Assembly: GCA_022827405.1 (NCBI GenBank)
Contig: JAJDTA010000042.1
Coordinates: 1 to 56,523 of the forward strand
DNA from: Acidimicrobiia bacterium
GTDB lineage: Bacteria; Actinomycetota; Acidimicrobiia; Acidimicrobiales; Bin134
Direction of reading: 5' to 3'
DNA length: 56,523 nt
Shown: in pieces, positions 9,512 through 20,138 of the stretch
Numbering within the stretch: the first letter of the stretch is position 1
How the letters are laid out: the number at the start of each line of letters is the position of its first letter
Program-made: the position numbers and the translations under genes
The notes under the pieces: model-generated
Databases searched by the model: none
The model's input: only the letters and a program-made list of their open reading frames with translations
What the model was told of the DNA's origin: nothing

Positions 9512-11028
9512 GCCAGGGAGCCAGCCAACCGCAGCGGGCGTTGGTGTCGGTGTACGACAAGACCGGGGTGATCGATCTGGCCCAGGGGCTGGTGGCGCTG
9601 GGGTGGGAGATCATCTCCAGCGGGGGAACCTCCCGGGCCCTGGCCGAAGCCGGGATCCCGGTGACCCCCGTCGAAGAAGTCACCGGCGCGCCCGAGATGA
9701 TGGACGGCCGGGTCAAGACCGTCCACCCCGCAATCCACGGGGGCCTGCTGGCCGACCTGTCCAACCCCGGCCATGTGCAGGATCTGGCCGACCGGGGCAT
9801 CGTCCCCATCAATCTGGTGGTGAGCAACCTCTACCCATTCCGCTCCGATCCATCGGTGGAGCAGATCGACATCGGAGGACCGGCCATGGTCCGGGCCGCA
9901 GCCAAGAACCACGAGCGGGTGGGCGTGGTGGTGCGGCCCGACGACTACCCAGCAGTGCTCGCCGAGTTGGAAGCCGATGGCGGGTTGTCGGATGCCACCC
10001 GGCGGCGGCTGGCCCGCATCGCGTTCACCCACACCAGCGCCTACGACGCGGCCATAACCGACTGGCTGTCAGACGCCGATGACGAGCCGCTTCCCCCCAC
10101 CGTGGCGCTGACACTGGAGCGCCAAGAGGTGCTGCGCTACGGGGAGAACCCTCACCAAGTCGGCGCCCGCTATCGCATCGCCGGTCAGTCGAGCTGGTGG
10201 GACGAAGCGCAACAGCTCCAGGGCAAGGCCATGTCGTACCTCAACGTGTTCGACGCCGACGCCGCCTGGCGGCTGGCCCATTCGCTGGGCGATGACCCGG
10301 CCGCTGCGGTGATCAAGCACGCCAACCCCTGCGGAGCGGCCGTGGCCGACGACATCGCCACCGCCTACAGGCGGGCCCACGAGTGTGACCCGGTCTCGGC
10401 CTTCGGGGGGATTGTGGCTGTGAACCGCCCGGTGACCGCCGAGATGGCCGAGGCCATGGCCGAGGTGTTCACCGAGGTGCTCATCGCTCCCCAATACGAC
10501 GAAGCCGCGCTTGCCCTGCTGGCCAAGAAGAAGAACCTGAGGGTGCTCCACGCACCACCCCCCGAAGCTGCCGAGTTGGAGGTCCGCACCCTCGGCGGCG
10601 GCGCCCTAGTGCAGACCCCTGACACCGTTACCATCGACCGCGCAGCCTGGCAGGTGGTCACCGAGCGGGCCCCCACCACTGAGCAGTGGGCCGACCTCGA
10701 GCTGGCCTGGCGGGTGGCGGCCCGGGTGGGATCCAACTGCATCGTGCTGGCCAACAACCGCCAGGCGGTGGGCATCGGCGCCGGCCAGCAAAACCGCCGC
10801 GACGCCGGTCGCATCGCCGCCGAGAAGGCCGCCGGTCGAGCCGCCGGCGGGGCCTGCGCCAGCGATGCCTTCTTCCCGTTCCGCGACGGCCTTGACGCCG
10901 CCGCCGAAGCCCAATGCGCCACCGTCATCCAACCCGGCGGCTCAGTACGCGACCAAGAAGTAATCGACGCCGCCAACGAGCACAAAATGGCCATGGTCTT
11001 CACCGCCGAACGCCACTTCCGCCACTAG
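9508..11028 (+). CDS. purH: Bifunctional AICAR transformylase/IMP cyclohydrolase
   Basis: Catalyses the last two steps of IMP synthesis; 506 residues. The N-terminal MGS-like cyclohydrolase domain (about 1-195) has ALVSVYDKTG, SSGGTSRAL and DGRVKTVHPAIHGG. The transformylase domain has LRYGENPHQ and VIKHANPCG, which carries the catalytic Lys-His pair. SDAFFPFRDGLD near the C-terminus is also typical. Its TAG stop lies in a CTAG that also serves as the stop of convergent metF. Confidence 0.97.
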   Translation: MSQGASQPQRALVSVYDKTGVIDLAQGLVALGWEIISSGGTSRALAEAGIPVTPVEEVTGAPEMMDGRVKTVHPAIHGGLLADLSNPGHVQDLADRGIVPINLVVSNLYPFRSDPSVEQIDIGGPAMVRAAAKNHERVGVVVRPDDYPAVLAELEADGGLSDATRRRLARIAFTHTSAYDAAITDWLSDADDEPLPPTVALTLERQEVLRYGENPHQVGARYRIAGQSSWWDEAQQLQGKAMSYLNVFDADAAWRLAHSLGDDPAAAVIKHANPCGAAVADDIATAYRRAHECDPVSAFGGIVAVNRPVTAEMAEAMAEVFTEVLIAPQYDEAALALLAKKKNLRVLHAPPPEAAELEVRTLGGGALVQTPDTVTIDRAAWQVVTERAPTTEQWADLELAWRVAARVGSNCIVLANNRQAVGIGAGQQNRRDAGRIAAEKAAGRAAGGACASDAFFPFRDGLDAAAEAQCATVIQPGGSVRDQEVIDAANEHKMAMVFTAERHFRH

Positions 11029-11870
11029 AGGCTGAGCAACGCGGCGATCTGGGTTGAGGCTTCGGGGCGGTTGAGGGTGTAGAGGTGGATGCCGGGGGCT
11101 CCGGCGTCTAGGAGCGATTGGGATAATTCTGTTGCGGCTTCGGCGGCGACCCGTATCCGATCAGGGCCCGAAAGCGCCTCCAATTCGGCGAACAGGGGTT
11201 CGGGGATGGTGGAGCCGTTCATTTTGGCGTAGCGGCGGATGCTCTTGGGCCAGATCACGGGCATGACGCCGGGGATCACTGGCTGATGGCACCCCAGATC
11301 GGCTAGCTCGCTGCACAGGCGGGTGTAGTCGGCGGGGTTGAAGAAGAACTGGGTGATGGCGAAATCGGCCTCGTTCAGCTTGGCGGCCAAATGCCGCCGG
11401 TCGGAGGCGCGATTCACCGAGCGGGGGTGGACTTCGGGATGGGCAGCCACTCCTACGCTGAACTCGGCGGGGTGGGCCCGCACCACCTCCACCAACTCGG
11501 AGGCGTAGCGGAAGTCGCCGCTGATGGCCGACCCGTCGGGCGGGTCGCCGGCCAGGGCCAAGATGTTGACCACCCCGGCGGTGGCGTAGTCGTCGAGCAG
11601 GGCGGCGACGCCCTGTCGGGTGTGGCCGACGCAGGTCAGGTGGGCCATGGCCGGGAAGGGCCGATCCCGGCAGATGTCGGTCACAATGTCGCGGGTGCGG
11701 TCATGGCCGTCGCCCCCGACCCCGCAGGTCACCGACACGAAAGAGGGGGCTAGCCCAGTGATTTCGTTCAGGGTCTCATCCAGCTGCTTGGCAGCAACCT
11801 CGTCGGCTGGGGGAAAGAACTCGAACGACAGCGTTGGCTGATCGCCCAAGAGGTCGACAATCCGGGTCAT
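11025..11870 (-). CDS. metF: 5,10-methylenetetrahydrofolate reductase
   Basis: A flavoprotein that reduces methylene-THF to 5-methyl-THF for methionine synthesis. About 281 residues are expected from the ATG at 11870, where the protein begins [11 protein letters not shown]. The family hallmark SFEFFPP (catalytic Glu) follows, then VSVTCGVGG and [11 protein letters not shown]. The frame is open to 11924, but the extra 18 residues match nothing typical of MetF and would crowd the divergent icd promoter. It converges with purH, with which it shares a CTAG stop. The one-carbon theme fits PurN and PurH, which also use folates. Confidence 0.92.
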   Translation of the reverse strand: MTRIVDLLGDQPTLSFEFFPPADEVAAKQLDETLNEITGLAPSFVSVTCGVGGDGHDRTRDIVTDICRDRPFPAMAHLTCVGHTRQGVAALLDDYATAGVVNILALAGDPPDGSAISGDFRYASELVEVVRAHPAEFSVGVAAHPEVHPRSVNRASDRRHLAAKLNEADFAITQFFFNPADYTRLCSELADLGCHQPVIPGVMPVIWPKSIRRYAKMNGSTIPEPLFAELEALSGPDRIRVAAEAATELSQSLLDAGAPGIHLYTLNRPEASTQIAALLSL

Positions 11871-11995
11871 CAAAGGGCAGCGTATGGCCCGGTTCCCTGC
11901 GTCTCGGCATTGTTTGCCGCTCACCTGCCGGTGCTTGCAGGCACTTCATTCTTGGCTTCGTTGGGTACAAAGGCCCATCGGTATGCTCGCCTTAT

Positions 11996-13192
<1,197 letters not shown>

Positions 13193-13249
13193 CTGCCCGA
13201 CCGCAACCTGACTCCTCAGTTCCGCACTCAGCCCAAAGGAGACTTGTCG

Positions 13250-14236
13250 GTGAGCGATCCCAAACGAGTGGCGGTGACCGGCGCGGCTGGCCAGATCGGC
13301 TACAGCCTCCTGTTCCGCATTGCCAGCGGCCAGATGCTCGGCCCCGAGGTGCCCGTGGTGCTCCAGATGCTGGAGATCCCCCCGGCCATGGGCGCCCTGG
13401 GCGGAGTGGCCATGGAACTAGACGACTGCGCTTTCCCGCTGCTGGCCGGCAAGGTGTGTCCCGACGATCCCAACGAGGCGTTCGACGGAGTGGACTACGC
13501 TCTTGTGGTGGGGTCGCGGCCCCGGAGCAAGGGGATGGAGCGCCGTGATCTGCTGGAGGCCAACGGCGCCATCTTCACCACCCAGGGCAAGGCGCTGGCT
13601 GCCGGTGCGGCATCCGATGTGCGGGTGCTGGTGGTGGGCAATCCGGCCAATACCAACTGCCTGATCGCCATGAACAACGCCCAGGGGATCGGTGCCGAGC
13701 GGTTCACCGCCATGACCCGGCTCGACCACAATCGGGCGGTGGCCCAGCTCTCGGCCAAGCTGGGGGTGACAGTGGGCGAGGTGAGCCGGATGACCATCTG
13801 GGGCAACCACTCGGCCACCCAGTACCCCGATCTGTTCAATTGCCGGGTGGGAGGCCAGTCGGCCGCCGAAGCAGTGGGCGATCAGGCGTGGATCGCCGAC
13901 GAGTTCATCCCCGCGGTGCAGCAGCGGGGCGCGGCCATCATCGAGGCCCGAGGCCTGTCCAGTGCGGCCTCAGCCGCCAACGCGGCCATCGACCACGTCC
14001 ACGACTGGGTCCACGGCACCGCCGACGGCGACTGGGTGAGCATGGCCGTGCCCTCTGACGGCTCCTACAGCGTGCCCGAGGGCCTCATCTCGTCGTTCCC
14101 CTGCACCACCGCCGGCGGCCAGTGGTCGATTGTGGACGGCGTGGACCTGAACGAATTCTCCCAGGCCCGCCTGGACGCCACCGTCGCCGAACTGGTCGAA
14201 GAGCGAGACACTGTGGCCGATCTGGGCTTGATCTAG
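13250..14236 (+). CDS. mdh: Malate dehydrogenase
   Basis: NAD-dependent malate dehydrogenase, 328 residues, of the cytosolic-type group common in actinobacteria. The opening [22 protein letters not shown] is the NAD-binding loop. MTRLDHNRA carries a substrate-binding arginine, and [12 protein letters not shown] holds the catalytic histidine. The GTG at 13250 is chosen because AAAGGAGA ends 8 bases before it; a TTG at 13244 would be too close to that site. It follows icd on the same strand. A cobalamin riboswitch begins about 30 bp downstream. Confidence 0.94.
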   Translation: MSDPKRVAVTGAAGQIGYSLLFRIASGQMLGPEVPVVLQMLEIPPAMGALGGVAMELDDCAFPLLAGKVCPDDPNEAFDGVDYALVVGSRPRSKGMERRDLLEANGAIFTTQGKALAAGAASDVRVLVVGNPANTNCLIAMNNAQGIGAERFTAMTRLDHNRAVAQLSAKLGVTVGEVSRMTIWGNHSATQYPDLFNCRVGGQSAAEAVGDQAWIADEFIPAVQQRGAAIIEARGLSSAASAANAAIDHVHDWVHGTADGDWVSMAVPSDGSYSVPEGLISSFPCTTAGGQWSIVDGVDLNEFSQARLDATVAELVEERDTVADLGLI

Positions 14237-14267
14237 TTGGCCGACATCCCTCCCGCCGGGCCGCTAT

Positions 14268-14442
14268 GATTCGGAGCGGCGTGGAGGCGAAGTCCGGTTA
14301 GATTCCGGCACTGTCCCGCAACGGTGAACTGGCCCTGAGCCAGTAAGTCCGGTCGAACTACACGCTGAAACGAGCCATAGGCCCCGAGGCAGGGTTGGCT
14401 CGGGGGCAGCGCACCTGCCGATCGAGCTTCCGTTCCTCGATC
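14268..14442 (+). promoter_or_regulatory. Cobalamin (B12) riboswitch
   Basis: The leader of the btuF operon contains GATTCCGGCACTGTCCCGCA followed by ACGGTGAAC and later CAGTAAGTCCGG. These are the strongly conserved core elements of the adenosylcobalamin riboswitch (B12 box). A hairpin GATCGAG/CTCGATC at 14420-14442 lies 3 bases before the AGGAGG Shine-Dalgarno sequence (14446-14451) and is a plausible expression platform. Inference: bound cobalamin reduces translation of the uptake and salvage operon. The outer limits are approximate. Confidence 0.9.
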
Positions 14443-14457
14443 TACAGGAGGTGCTAG

Positions 14458-15321
14458 ATGCCCCGACAAAAGTTCCGTCTACTGACTGCGATGCTGCTCG
14501 CCCTCGCCTTGGTGGTGACTGCCTGCGGCAACGATGACGATGCCGCTTCCGAGCGGCCTCAGCGGATCGTGTCGCTGTCGCCAATGGCCACTGAGGTTTT
14601 GTTCGCCATCGGTGCGGGCGAGCAGGTGGTGGCCGTGGACGAGTTCTCCTATTTCCCAGCGGAGGCCCCGGTCACCGGCTTGTCGGGTTGGGATCCAAAC
14701 GTGGAGGCAGTGCTCTCCTACGAGCCCGATCTGGTGGTGGTCGCCCACGACGCCAACGACCTGATGGCCGGGATGGCTGCGGTGGGCGTTCCGGTGCTGT
14801 TGAGCTTGGCCCCCGTCGATTTCGAAAGTGGCTATAACTCGATTGCCGAATTGGGGTTCGCGGTTGGGCGATCAGATGAAGCTGCTGTGCTGGTTGCCGC
14901 TCTGCGAGCCGAGATAGACGAGGCTCTGGCCGCCGCCCCCGATGCGCCGGTGCGGGTGTATCACGAGCTGGACAACACCTACTTTTCGGTCAGTTCCAAC
15001 AGCTTCATTGGCGCGGTGTACGCCGCCATGGGAGTGGTCAATATCGCCGATGAAGTCGATCCCGACGGCTACGGGTATCCCCAGCTCACCGAGGAGTACA
15101 TCGTTGAGGCAAACCCCGAGCTCATTGTGATCACCGATCTGGTGGGCTACACCGCCGAAGACGTGGCGGCCCGGCCCGGTTGGGGCGAGGTGTCGGCAGT
15201 GCGCAACGGCAACATCGTCGTGGTCAACGCCGACATCGCGTCCCGGTGGGGACCGCGGCTGCCCCAGTTCATCAACGCAGTGGCCGAGGCTCTCAATTCG
15301 GTGGCCTCCCCGGTTTCATAA
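14458..15321 (+). CDS. btuF: Corrinoid ABC transporter, substrate-binding lipoprotein
   Basis: A 287-residue periplasmic-binding-type lipoprotein. The signal peptide ends in the lipobox VTAC (Cys at about residue 22), so the mature protein is anchored to the outer face of the membrane. RIVSLSPMATEVLFAIGAG is the start of the class III BtuF/FecB fold, followed by YEPDLVVV and a C-terminal WGPRLPQFI. The upstream cobalamin riboswitch and the downstream cob genes identify the ligand as cobalamin or another corrinoid, not a siderophore. An ideal AGGAGG lies 6 bases before the ATG. Confidence 0.9.
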   Translation: MPRQKFRLLTAMLLALALVVTACGNDDDAASERPQRIVSLSPMATEVLFAIGAGEQVVAVDEFSYFPAEAPVTGLSGWDPNVEAVLSYEPDLVVVAHDANDLMAGMAAVGVPVLLSLAPVDFESGYNSIAELGFAVGRSDEAAVLVAALRAEIDEALAAAPDAPVRVYHELDNTYFSVSSNSFIGAVYAAMGVVNIADEVDPDGYGYPQLTEEYIVEANPELIVITDLVGYTAEDVAARPGWGEVSAVRNGNIVVVNADIASRWGPRLPQFINAVAEALNSVASPVS

Positions 15322-15339
15322 CCCACCGCGGGCACTGCG

Positions 15340-16437
15340 ATGGCCGACGCTTCCCTCCCGACTACCGCTTTGACGGACGCTGATGCCGCCCACTCGGCGG
15401 TACGGCGGGCGTTTGGGATGTCGATTGGGGCCGCCGTTGTTGGGGTTGTGGTCCTTGTGGCGGTGGGACTGTTCAGCGCCACCAGCGGAGCCGCAGGGCT
15501 GCCGGTCAAAGGAGTGCTGGGTGCCTTGTTCGACTGGGTTCCGCTGATCGGTGTCGACTCGTCGCTGTCGACCACGCAAGAGAACATCTTGTTTGAGATC
15601 CGGCTTCCCCGACTAGTTCTCGGGATGCTGGTAGGGGGGTCGTTGGGGGTGGCCGGTGCCTCCTACCAGGGGGTGTTCCGCAATCCGCTGGCCGACCCCT
15701 ACCTGCTGGGGGTTTCCGCCGGGGCCGGCTTCGGCGCGGTGCTGGCCCTGGGATTCGGCCTTGACTTGGGCTGGGGTCCATTTGACACCGTGCCGGCGGC
15801 TGCCTTCTTGGGGGCGCTGGTGGCGGTGTTGGCGTCGATGGCCATCGCCCGGGGTGGTGGGGCGTCACCGGCCACGCTGCTGCTGGGCGGAGTGGCTATG
15901 GCCGCCTTGTTCTCCGCGGCGCAGACCTACGCCATCCAGCAACTCGACGAAAACCGGGCCCGCGAAGTGCTGTCGTGGCTGTTCGGGCAGCTCAACACCA
16001 CTGGGTGGAAGCAGATCTGGCTCCTGTTGCCCTATGTCGCGGTGTGCGGGGCGGTGCTCCACGTCCACCGACGCCATCTCGACGTGCTGAGGGTGGGCGA
16101 CGACGAGGCCCGCTCCCTGGGCCTCGACCCAGTTCGCTCCCGCCTGACGGTGATCGTGGCCGCCTCGCTGCTTACCGCCGCCGCGGTGTCGGTGAGTGGA
16201 TTGATCGCCTTTGTCGGCCTGGTGGTTCCCCACATTGTGCGCCTGCTGATCAGCCACAGCTACCGGGTGATCGTGCCCCTCTCGGCACTGGTGGGGGCAG
16301 CGTTTCTGGCGTTCGTGGACATCGGTGCCCGCACTCTGCTGGCCCCGGAGGAATTGCCGGTGGGGATATTGACCGCCTTCGTCGGGGCGCCGTTCTTCGC
16401 TCTGGTGCTGTGGCGAGACCGGTGGAGCACGTCATGA
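15340..16437 (+). CDS. btuC: Corrinoid ABC transporter, permease (FecCD family)
   Basis: A 365-residue polytopic membrane protein of the BtuC/FecCD family, expected to have about ten transmembrane helices. RLPRLVLGMLVGGSLGVAGA and NPLADPYLLGVSAGAGFGA are classic family motifs. VSGLIAFVGLVVPHIVRL is the segment that contacts the ATPase. It starts 18 bp after btuF and overlaps btuD by four bases (ATGA). Together the three genes make a complete importer. Confidence 0.92.
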   Translation: MADASLPTTALTDADAAHSAVRRAFGMSIGAAVVGVVVLVAVGLFSATSGAAGLPVKGVLGALFDWVPLIGVDSSLSTTQENILFEIRLPRLVLGMLVGGSLGVAGASYQGVFRNPLADPYLLGVSAGAGFGAVLALGFGLDLGWGPFDTVPAAAFLGALVAVLASMAIARGGGASPATLLLGGVAMAALFSAAQTYAIQQLDENRAREVLSWLFGQLNTTGWKQIWLLLPYVAVCGAVLHVHRRHLDVLRVGDDEARSLGLDPVRSRLTVIVAASLLTAAAVSVSGLIAFVGLVVPHIVRLLISHSYRVIVPLSALVGAAFLAFVDIGARTLLAPEELPVGILTAFVGAPFFALVLWRDRWSTS

Positions 16438-17243
16438 GTTCCACTGGGTTGTTGGAGGCCCGCCCGTTGATCCCAGCCTTGCATTGTCGGGATGTGCGGG
16501 TTTCGTTCCGCGATCACGAGGTGGTCTGCGGGGTCGATCTAGAGTTGGCCTCGGGGGAGTGGCTTGGCATCATCGGCCCGAACGGTGCCGGCAAATCCAC
16601 CTTGCTGCGATCGGTCATCGGCCTAACCGACTTCCTCGGCACGGTGGCGTTGGGCGACGGAAGTGCACCGGGGGCCGCCGACGTCGCCTTGGTGCCGCAG
16701 TTCCCGGTGCTGCCCAAGGGCATGACCGTGGCCGAGTATGTGCTGTTGGGGCGGACCGCGCACCTCGGGTGGCTGGCCCGTGAATCGCAGTCTGATCGGC
16801 AGATCGTTTCCTCGGTGCTGCATCGCCTTGAGCTCTCGGCCTTTGCCGACCGCTTTGTGTCCACCCTGTCGGGTGGTGAGGCCCAGCAAGTGGTGGTGGC
16901 CCGGGCGCTAGCCCAGCAATGCCCGGTGCTGCTGTTGGACGAGCCCACCAGTGCCCTCGACGTGGGCCATCAGGTGTCGGTGCTGGAGTTGGTGGACGAT
17001 CTGCGCCGCACCGAGGGTCTTAGCGTGTTGGCGGCCATGCATGATCTGAGTGCCGCGGCCCGGTTTGCCGACCGGCTCATTCTGATAGACCACGGCCGGA
17101 TCGTGGCCCAGGGCACGCCAGCCGAAGTGCTGAATGCTGATCTGCTGTCCGCGGTGTACGACACGCCGCTTACTGTTCAACCAATCGACGGCGAGTTGGT
17201 GGTGCTGCCTGCATCCCGTCGGAGAGAGAAGGAGCCCTCATGA
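16434..17243 (+). CDS. btuD: Corrinoid ABC transporter, ATP-binding protein
   Basis: A 269-residue ABC ATPase. Walker A is GPNGAGKST, the signature is LSGGEAQQVVVARAL, Walker B is PVLLLDEPTSALD, and the switch histidine is in AAMHDLS. The start at 16434 overlaps the btuC stop; the frame is open well upstream, but that region lies inside btuC. The gene ends in an ATGA overlap with cobO, so uptake and corrinoid modification are translationally linked. Confidence 0.92.
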   Translation: MSSTGLLEARPLIPALHCRDVRVSFRDHEVVCGVDLELASGEWLGIIGPNGAGKSTLLRSVIGLTDFLGTVALGDGSAPGAADVALVPQFPVLPKGMTVAEYVLLGRTAHLGWLARESQSDRQIVSSVLHRLELSAFADRFVSTLSGGEAQQVVVARALAQQCPVLLLDEPTSALDVGHQVSVLELVDDLRRTEGLSVLAAMHDLSAAARFADRLILIDHGRIVAQGTPAEVLNADLLSAVYDTPLTVQPIDGELVVLPASRRREKEPS

Positions 17244-17815
17244 GCAGCGACCCGACTCCCCAAGAAGAACAGCCTTACGACCTCTCTGAGATGCGACGGG
17301 CCTCGTCGCTGGTGCTGGTGAACACCGGCGACGGCAAGGGCAAGTCCACCGCGGCGTTCGGCACCATCTTGCGGGCGATTTCCCAGAGCTGGCCGGTGGC
17401 AGTGGTTCAGTTCCTCAAGAGCGGCGACTGGAACACCGGCGAGGAGAAGGTGTGCCGAGAGCTGGGGGTGCAGTGGTTCTCGGCGGGCGACGGGTTCACC
17501 TGGGACTCCGACGACCTCGACGAGTCCCGAGCCATGGCGGTGGCTGCCTGGGAGTTCTCGGCTCAGCTCATCGCCGGTGGCGAGTATCGCCTGGTGGTGT
17601 TGGACGAGATCAGCTACGCCATGACCTGGGATTGGATCGATGCCGTCGATGTGGCCGCGGCACTGGAGTCTCGACCGGAGCAGGTCAGCGTCATCCTCAC
17701 CGGCCGGGACATGGCCGATGAGGTGATCGACGTGGCCGACACCGTCACTGAGATGGTCAAGGTGAAGCACGCCTTCGACAGCCAGATACTGGCCAAAAAA
17801 GGCCTCGACTATTGA
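17240..17815 (+). CDS. cobO: Cob(I)yrinic acid a,c-diamide / cob(I)alamin adenosyltransferase
   Basis: A CobA/CobO-type ATP:corrinoid adenosyltransferase of 191 residues, which attaches the 5'-deoxyadenosyl group to reduced corrinoids. VNTGDGKGKSTAAFGT is the P-loop of this family. VVQFLKSGDWNTGE and VVLDEISYAMTWDWID are further conserved blocks. The first 25 residues are a polar tail. It overlaps btuD by four bases. With the importer upstream, it probably adenosylates imported corrinoids. Confidence 0.93.
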   Translation: MSSDPTPQEEQPYDLSEMRRASSLVLVNTGDGKGKSTAAFGTILRAISQSWPVAVVQFLKSGDWNTGEEKVCRELGVQWFSAGDGFTWDSDDLDESRAMAVAAWEFSAQLIAGGEYRLVVLDEISYAMTWDWIDAVDVAAALESRPEQVSVILTGRDMADEVIDVADTVTEMVKVKHAFDSQILAKKGLDY

Positions 17816-17858
17816 GCAGCAGTGCGCCTTGGGCCTGGGGGAATACGGGTAGTCGCTC

Positions 17859-18368
17859 ATGATCGTGCTGGTGTTGGGCGGGACCCGCTCGGGCAAATCA
17901 GAGGTAGCCGAGTCGATTGCCTCGACGCTGGGCCCGAAGGTCACCTACGTGGCCACCGCCGAGGTCGATCCAAGCGACGCCGACCACGTGGCGCGGGTTG
18001 CAGCCCACCAGGCTCGACGCCCTCCGGGTTGGAGCACCATCGAATGCGAGGCACCTGCTGACCTGCCCAGGGTGCTTAGGGAGATCGACAGCCCGGTCCT
18101 GGTGGATTCGCTGGGCACCTGGGTCACCAAGCACCCTGAGATGAACGTGGAAAGCAGCGACCTATTGGCTGCTTTGGCCAGTCGGATCGCTCCCGCGGTC
18201 ATCGTCTCCGAGGAGGTCGGGTTGGCGGTTCATCCCCCCAGTGAACTGGGCCGGCGGTATGTCGACGCTGTGGGAAGGCTTAATCAGCAGGTCGCCGAGG
18301 TTGCCGACCGGGTGCTGCTGGTGGTGGCCGGTCGGGTGCTCGAGCTGCCTCCCGTCGATGGGGAGTAG
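17859..18368 (+). CDS. cobU: Adenosylcobinamide kinase/adenosylcobinamide-phosphate guanylyltransferase
   Basis: A bifunctional CobU/CobP enzyme of 169 residues that phosphorylates adenosylcobinamide and then activates it with GMP for nucleotide-loop assembly. VLGGTRSGKSEVAES is the P-loop. [19 protein letters not shown] includes the His region that accepts GMP. VDSLGTWVT and IVSEEVGLAVHPPSELGR are family motifs. It begins 43 bp after cobO and is followed by cobS after 7 bp. Confidence 0.92.
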   Translation: MIVLVLGGTRSGKSEVAESIASTLGPKVTYVATAEVDPSDADHVARVAAHQARRPPGWSTIECEAPADLPRVLREIDSPVLVDSLGTWVTKHPEMNVESSDLLAALASRIAPAVIVSEEVGLAVHPPSELGRRYVDAVGRLNQQVAEVADRVLLVVAGRVLELPPVDGE

Positions 18369-18375
18369 GGCAAAG

Positions 18376-19089
18376 ATGAGACGGCCTGCGGTCATGGGTG
18401 CGTTGGCTTTTCTGACCGTGGCTGGCCGCGGCCAAACGCCCCAGGCCCGGGCACTTTGGTGGTTTCCGGTGGTCGGGGCCGGGCTGGGTGCGGTGCTGGG
18501 GGCCGTCCACTGGGGGGCGGGTGAGCTGTGGCCGCTGCTGGTAGTCGGGATCTTGGTGGTGGCCGCCGACCTAGTGCTCACCGGCGGACTGCACCTTGAT
18601 GGTCTGGCTGACAGCGCCGACGGGCTCCTTCCCCACATGGAGAGGGATCGGCGGCTGGCGGTGATGAGCCGTCCCGATGTGGGAGCGTTCGCCATCGCCA
18701 CGGTTGTGGTTGTGGTGGCGGCCCGTTGGGCGGCGTTATCGGTTGACGGCATCGAGTCGTGGTCGTTTGTGCCCATCTGGGCTTTCAGCCGCACCCTGGT
18801 TGCGGTGGTCCCGGCCATCGTCCCCTATGCCCGGCCCGGCGGGCTAGCCGCCTCGTTCCTGGAAGGGTCAAGGCTCTGGCTGGCGTTGTGGCTGGTACCC
18901 GCAGTGGCGGCGCTGGTGCTGATAGAAGGGGTGTCGGGAGCGGTGGCAGCCGGTGTCGCAGCGGTGGTCTCCATTGCAATGGTGGGGTTGGCATGGCGTC
19001 GGCTGGGCGGATTCACCGGCGATGTGCTGGGTGCGGTGATCATGGTGGCAGAAACCGCCGCCCTGCTCGCCTTGGCGGCCGATCCATGA
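18376..19089 (+). CDS. cobS: Adenosylcobinamide-GDP ribazoletransferase (cobalamin synthase)
   Basis: An integral membrane enzyme of 237 residues that joins adenosylcobinamide-GDP to alpha-ribazole. GGLHLDGLADSADG is the conserved metal- and substrate-binding motif (normally GGLHLDGLADTADG). Several hydrophobic helices follow. The ATG at 18376 was chosen because the protein family begins near this point; earlier starts fall inside cobU. It overlaps cobT by four bases (ATGA). Confidence 0.92.
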   Translation: MRRPAVMGALAFLTVAGRGQTPQARALWWFPVVGAGLGAVLGAVHWGAGELWPLLVVGILVVAADLVLTGGLHLDGLADSADGLLPHMERDRRLAVMSRPDVGAFAIATVVVVVAARWAALSVDGIESWSFVPIWAFSRTLVAVVPAIVPYARPGGLAASFLEGSRLWLALWLVPAVAALVLIEGVSGAVAAGVAAVVSIAMVGLAWRRLGGFTGDVLGAVIMVAETAALLALAADP

Positions 19090-20126
19090 GCTCGTCGCCA
19101 TTCCCGTCAGCGCCTCCGCTCGATGTTCAGGCCATGGAACAGGCCCAGGCTCGATGGGCCACCCGGGCCATGCCCCCGGGCGCGCTGGGGCGACTACAGG
19201 ACCTGGGAGTTCACTTGGCCGGGGTGGCCGGTGTCTGCCCGCCGCCTGTGCCCGGCAATCCGGTTGTGGTTGTGTTCGCCGGCGATCACGGCGTGGTGGC
19301 TGATGGGGCCAGCGCGTGGCCTTCGGAGATCACCGCGGCCATGGTGGCCACGGTGAGCAGCGGCGGGGCCGCCATCTCAGTGTTTGCTGAGACGGTGGGT
19401 GCTCAGGTGGTCGTCGTCGACGTAGGAGTACAGACCCCGCTCGACCCGCTCCTCGGCGTGAGAGACGAGAGGGTGGCCGACGGCACCGCCAGCATCGCCA
19501 GCGGGCCGGCCATGACCCTTGGCGAAGCCGAAGCAGCGCTGGCGGTAGGCGTTCGAATCGCGTCCGAGCAGCTAGAGGCCGGCGTCGACTGTCTCATAGG
19601 CGGCGACTTGGGCATCGGCAACACCACGTCGGCGGCCGCGCTGATCGGCGCGTTCACCGGCCGATCAGCCCAAGAGGTCACCGGAGTCGGCGCGGGAGTT
19701 CCCGCCGGGGGCCTCGACCACAAGCGCGGGTTGGTGGCCACTGCCATCGAGAGAGCCGCCGCCTGTGCGCAACCCATCCATGTGCTGGCCACGGTGGGGG
19801 GATTGGAGATTGCGGCCCTCGCCGGGTTGTACATTGCCGCCGCTGAGAACCGGGTTCCCTTCATTGTGGACGGGGTGATCGCTGGGGCGGCCCTGTGCGC
19901 GGCAGAAGCCCTGGCGCCCGGCACTGCGGTCCTTGCCATCGCTGGCCATCGCTCCAGCGAGCCAGCCGCCTCCATCGTCCTCGACCACCTGGGCCTGAAC
20001 CCCCTGCTGGATCTCAACTTGCGATTGGGAGAGGGAACCGGCGCCTGCCTGGCCTTTCCACTGGTGCAGGCGGCTGCTCGGGCGCTGGCCGGTATGGCCG
20101 ATTTACCGGAGCCCGGTCAGGAATAG
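19086..20126 (+). CDS. cobT: Nicotinate-nucleotide-dimethylbenzimidazole phosphoribosyltransferase
   Basis: CobT makes alpha-ribazole phosphate, the lower-ligand nucleotide of cobalamin; 346 residues. FAGDHGVVADG, GGDLGIGNTTSAAA, TGVGAGVPAGGLDHK and the C-terminal RLGEGTGACLAFPLV, with the catalytic glutamate, are all present. It is the last gene of the riboswitch-led operon. The operon has uptake and nucleotide-loop assembly but no corrin-ring genes, which indicates salvage. The alpha-ribazole phosphatase (CobC) is not seen here. Confidence 0.94.
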   Translation: MSSSPFPSAPPLDVQAMEQAQARWATRAMPPGALGRLQDLGVHLAGVAGVCPPPVPGNPVVVVFAGDHGVVADGASAWPSEITAAMVATVSSGGAAISVFAETVGAQVVVVDVGVQTPLDPLLGVRDERVADGTASIASGPAMTLGEAEAALAVGVRIASEQLEAGVDCLIGGDLGIGNTTSAAALIGAFTGRSAQEVTGVGAGVPAGGLDHKRGLVATAIERAAACAQPIHVLATVGGLEIAALAGLYIAAAENRVPFIVDGVIAGAALCAAEALAPGTAVLAIAGHRSSEPAASIVLDHLGLNPLLDLNLRLGEGTGACLAFPLVQAAARALAGMADLPEPGQE

Positions 20127-20138
20127 GCAAACCTCTCG

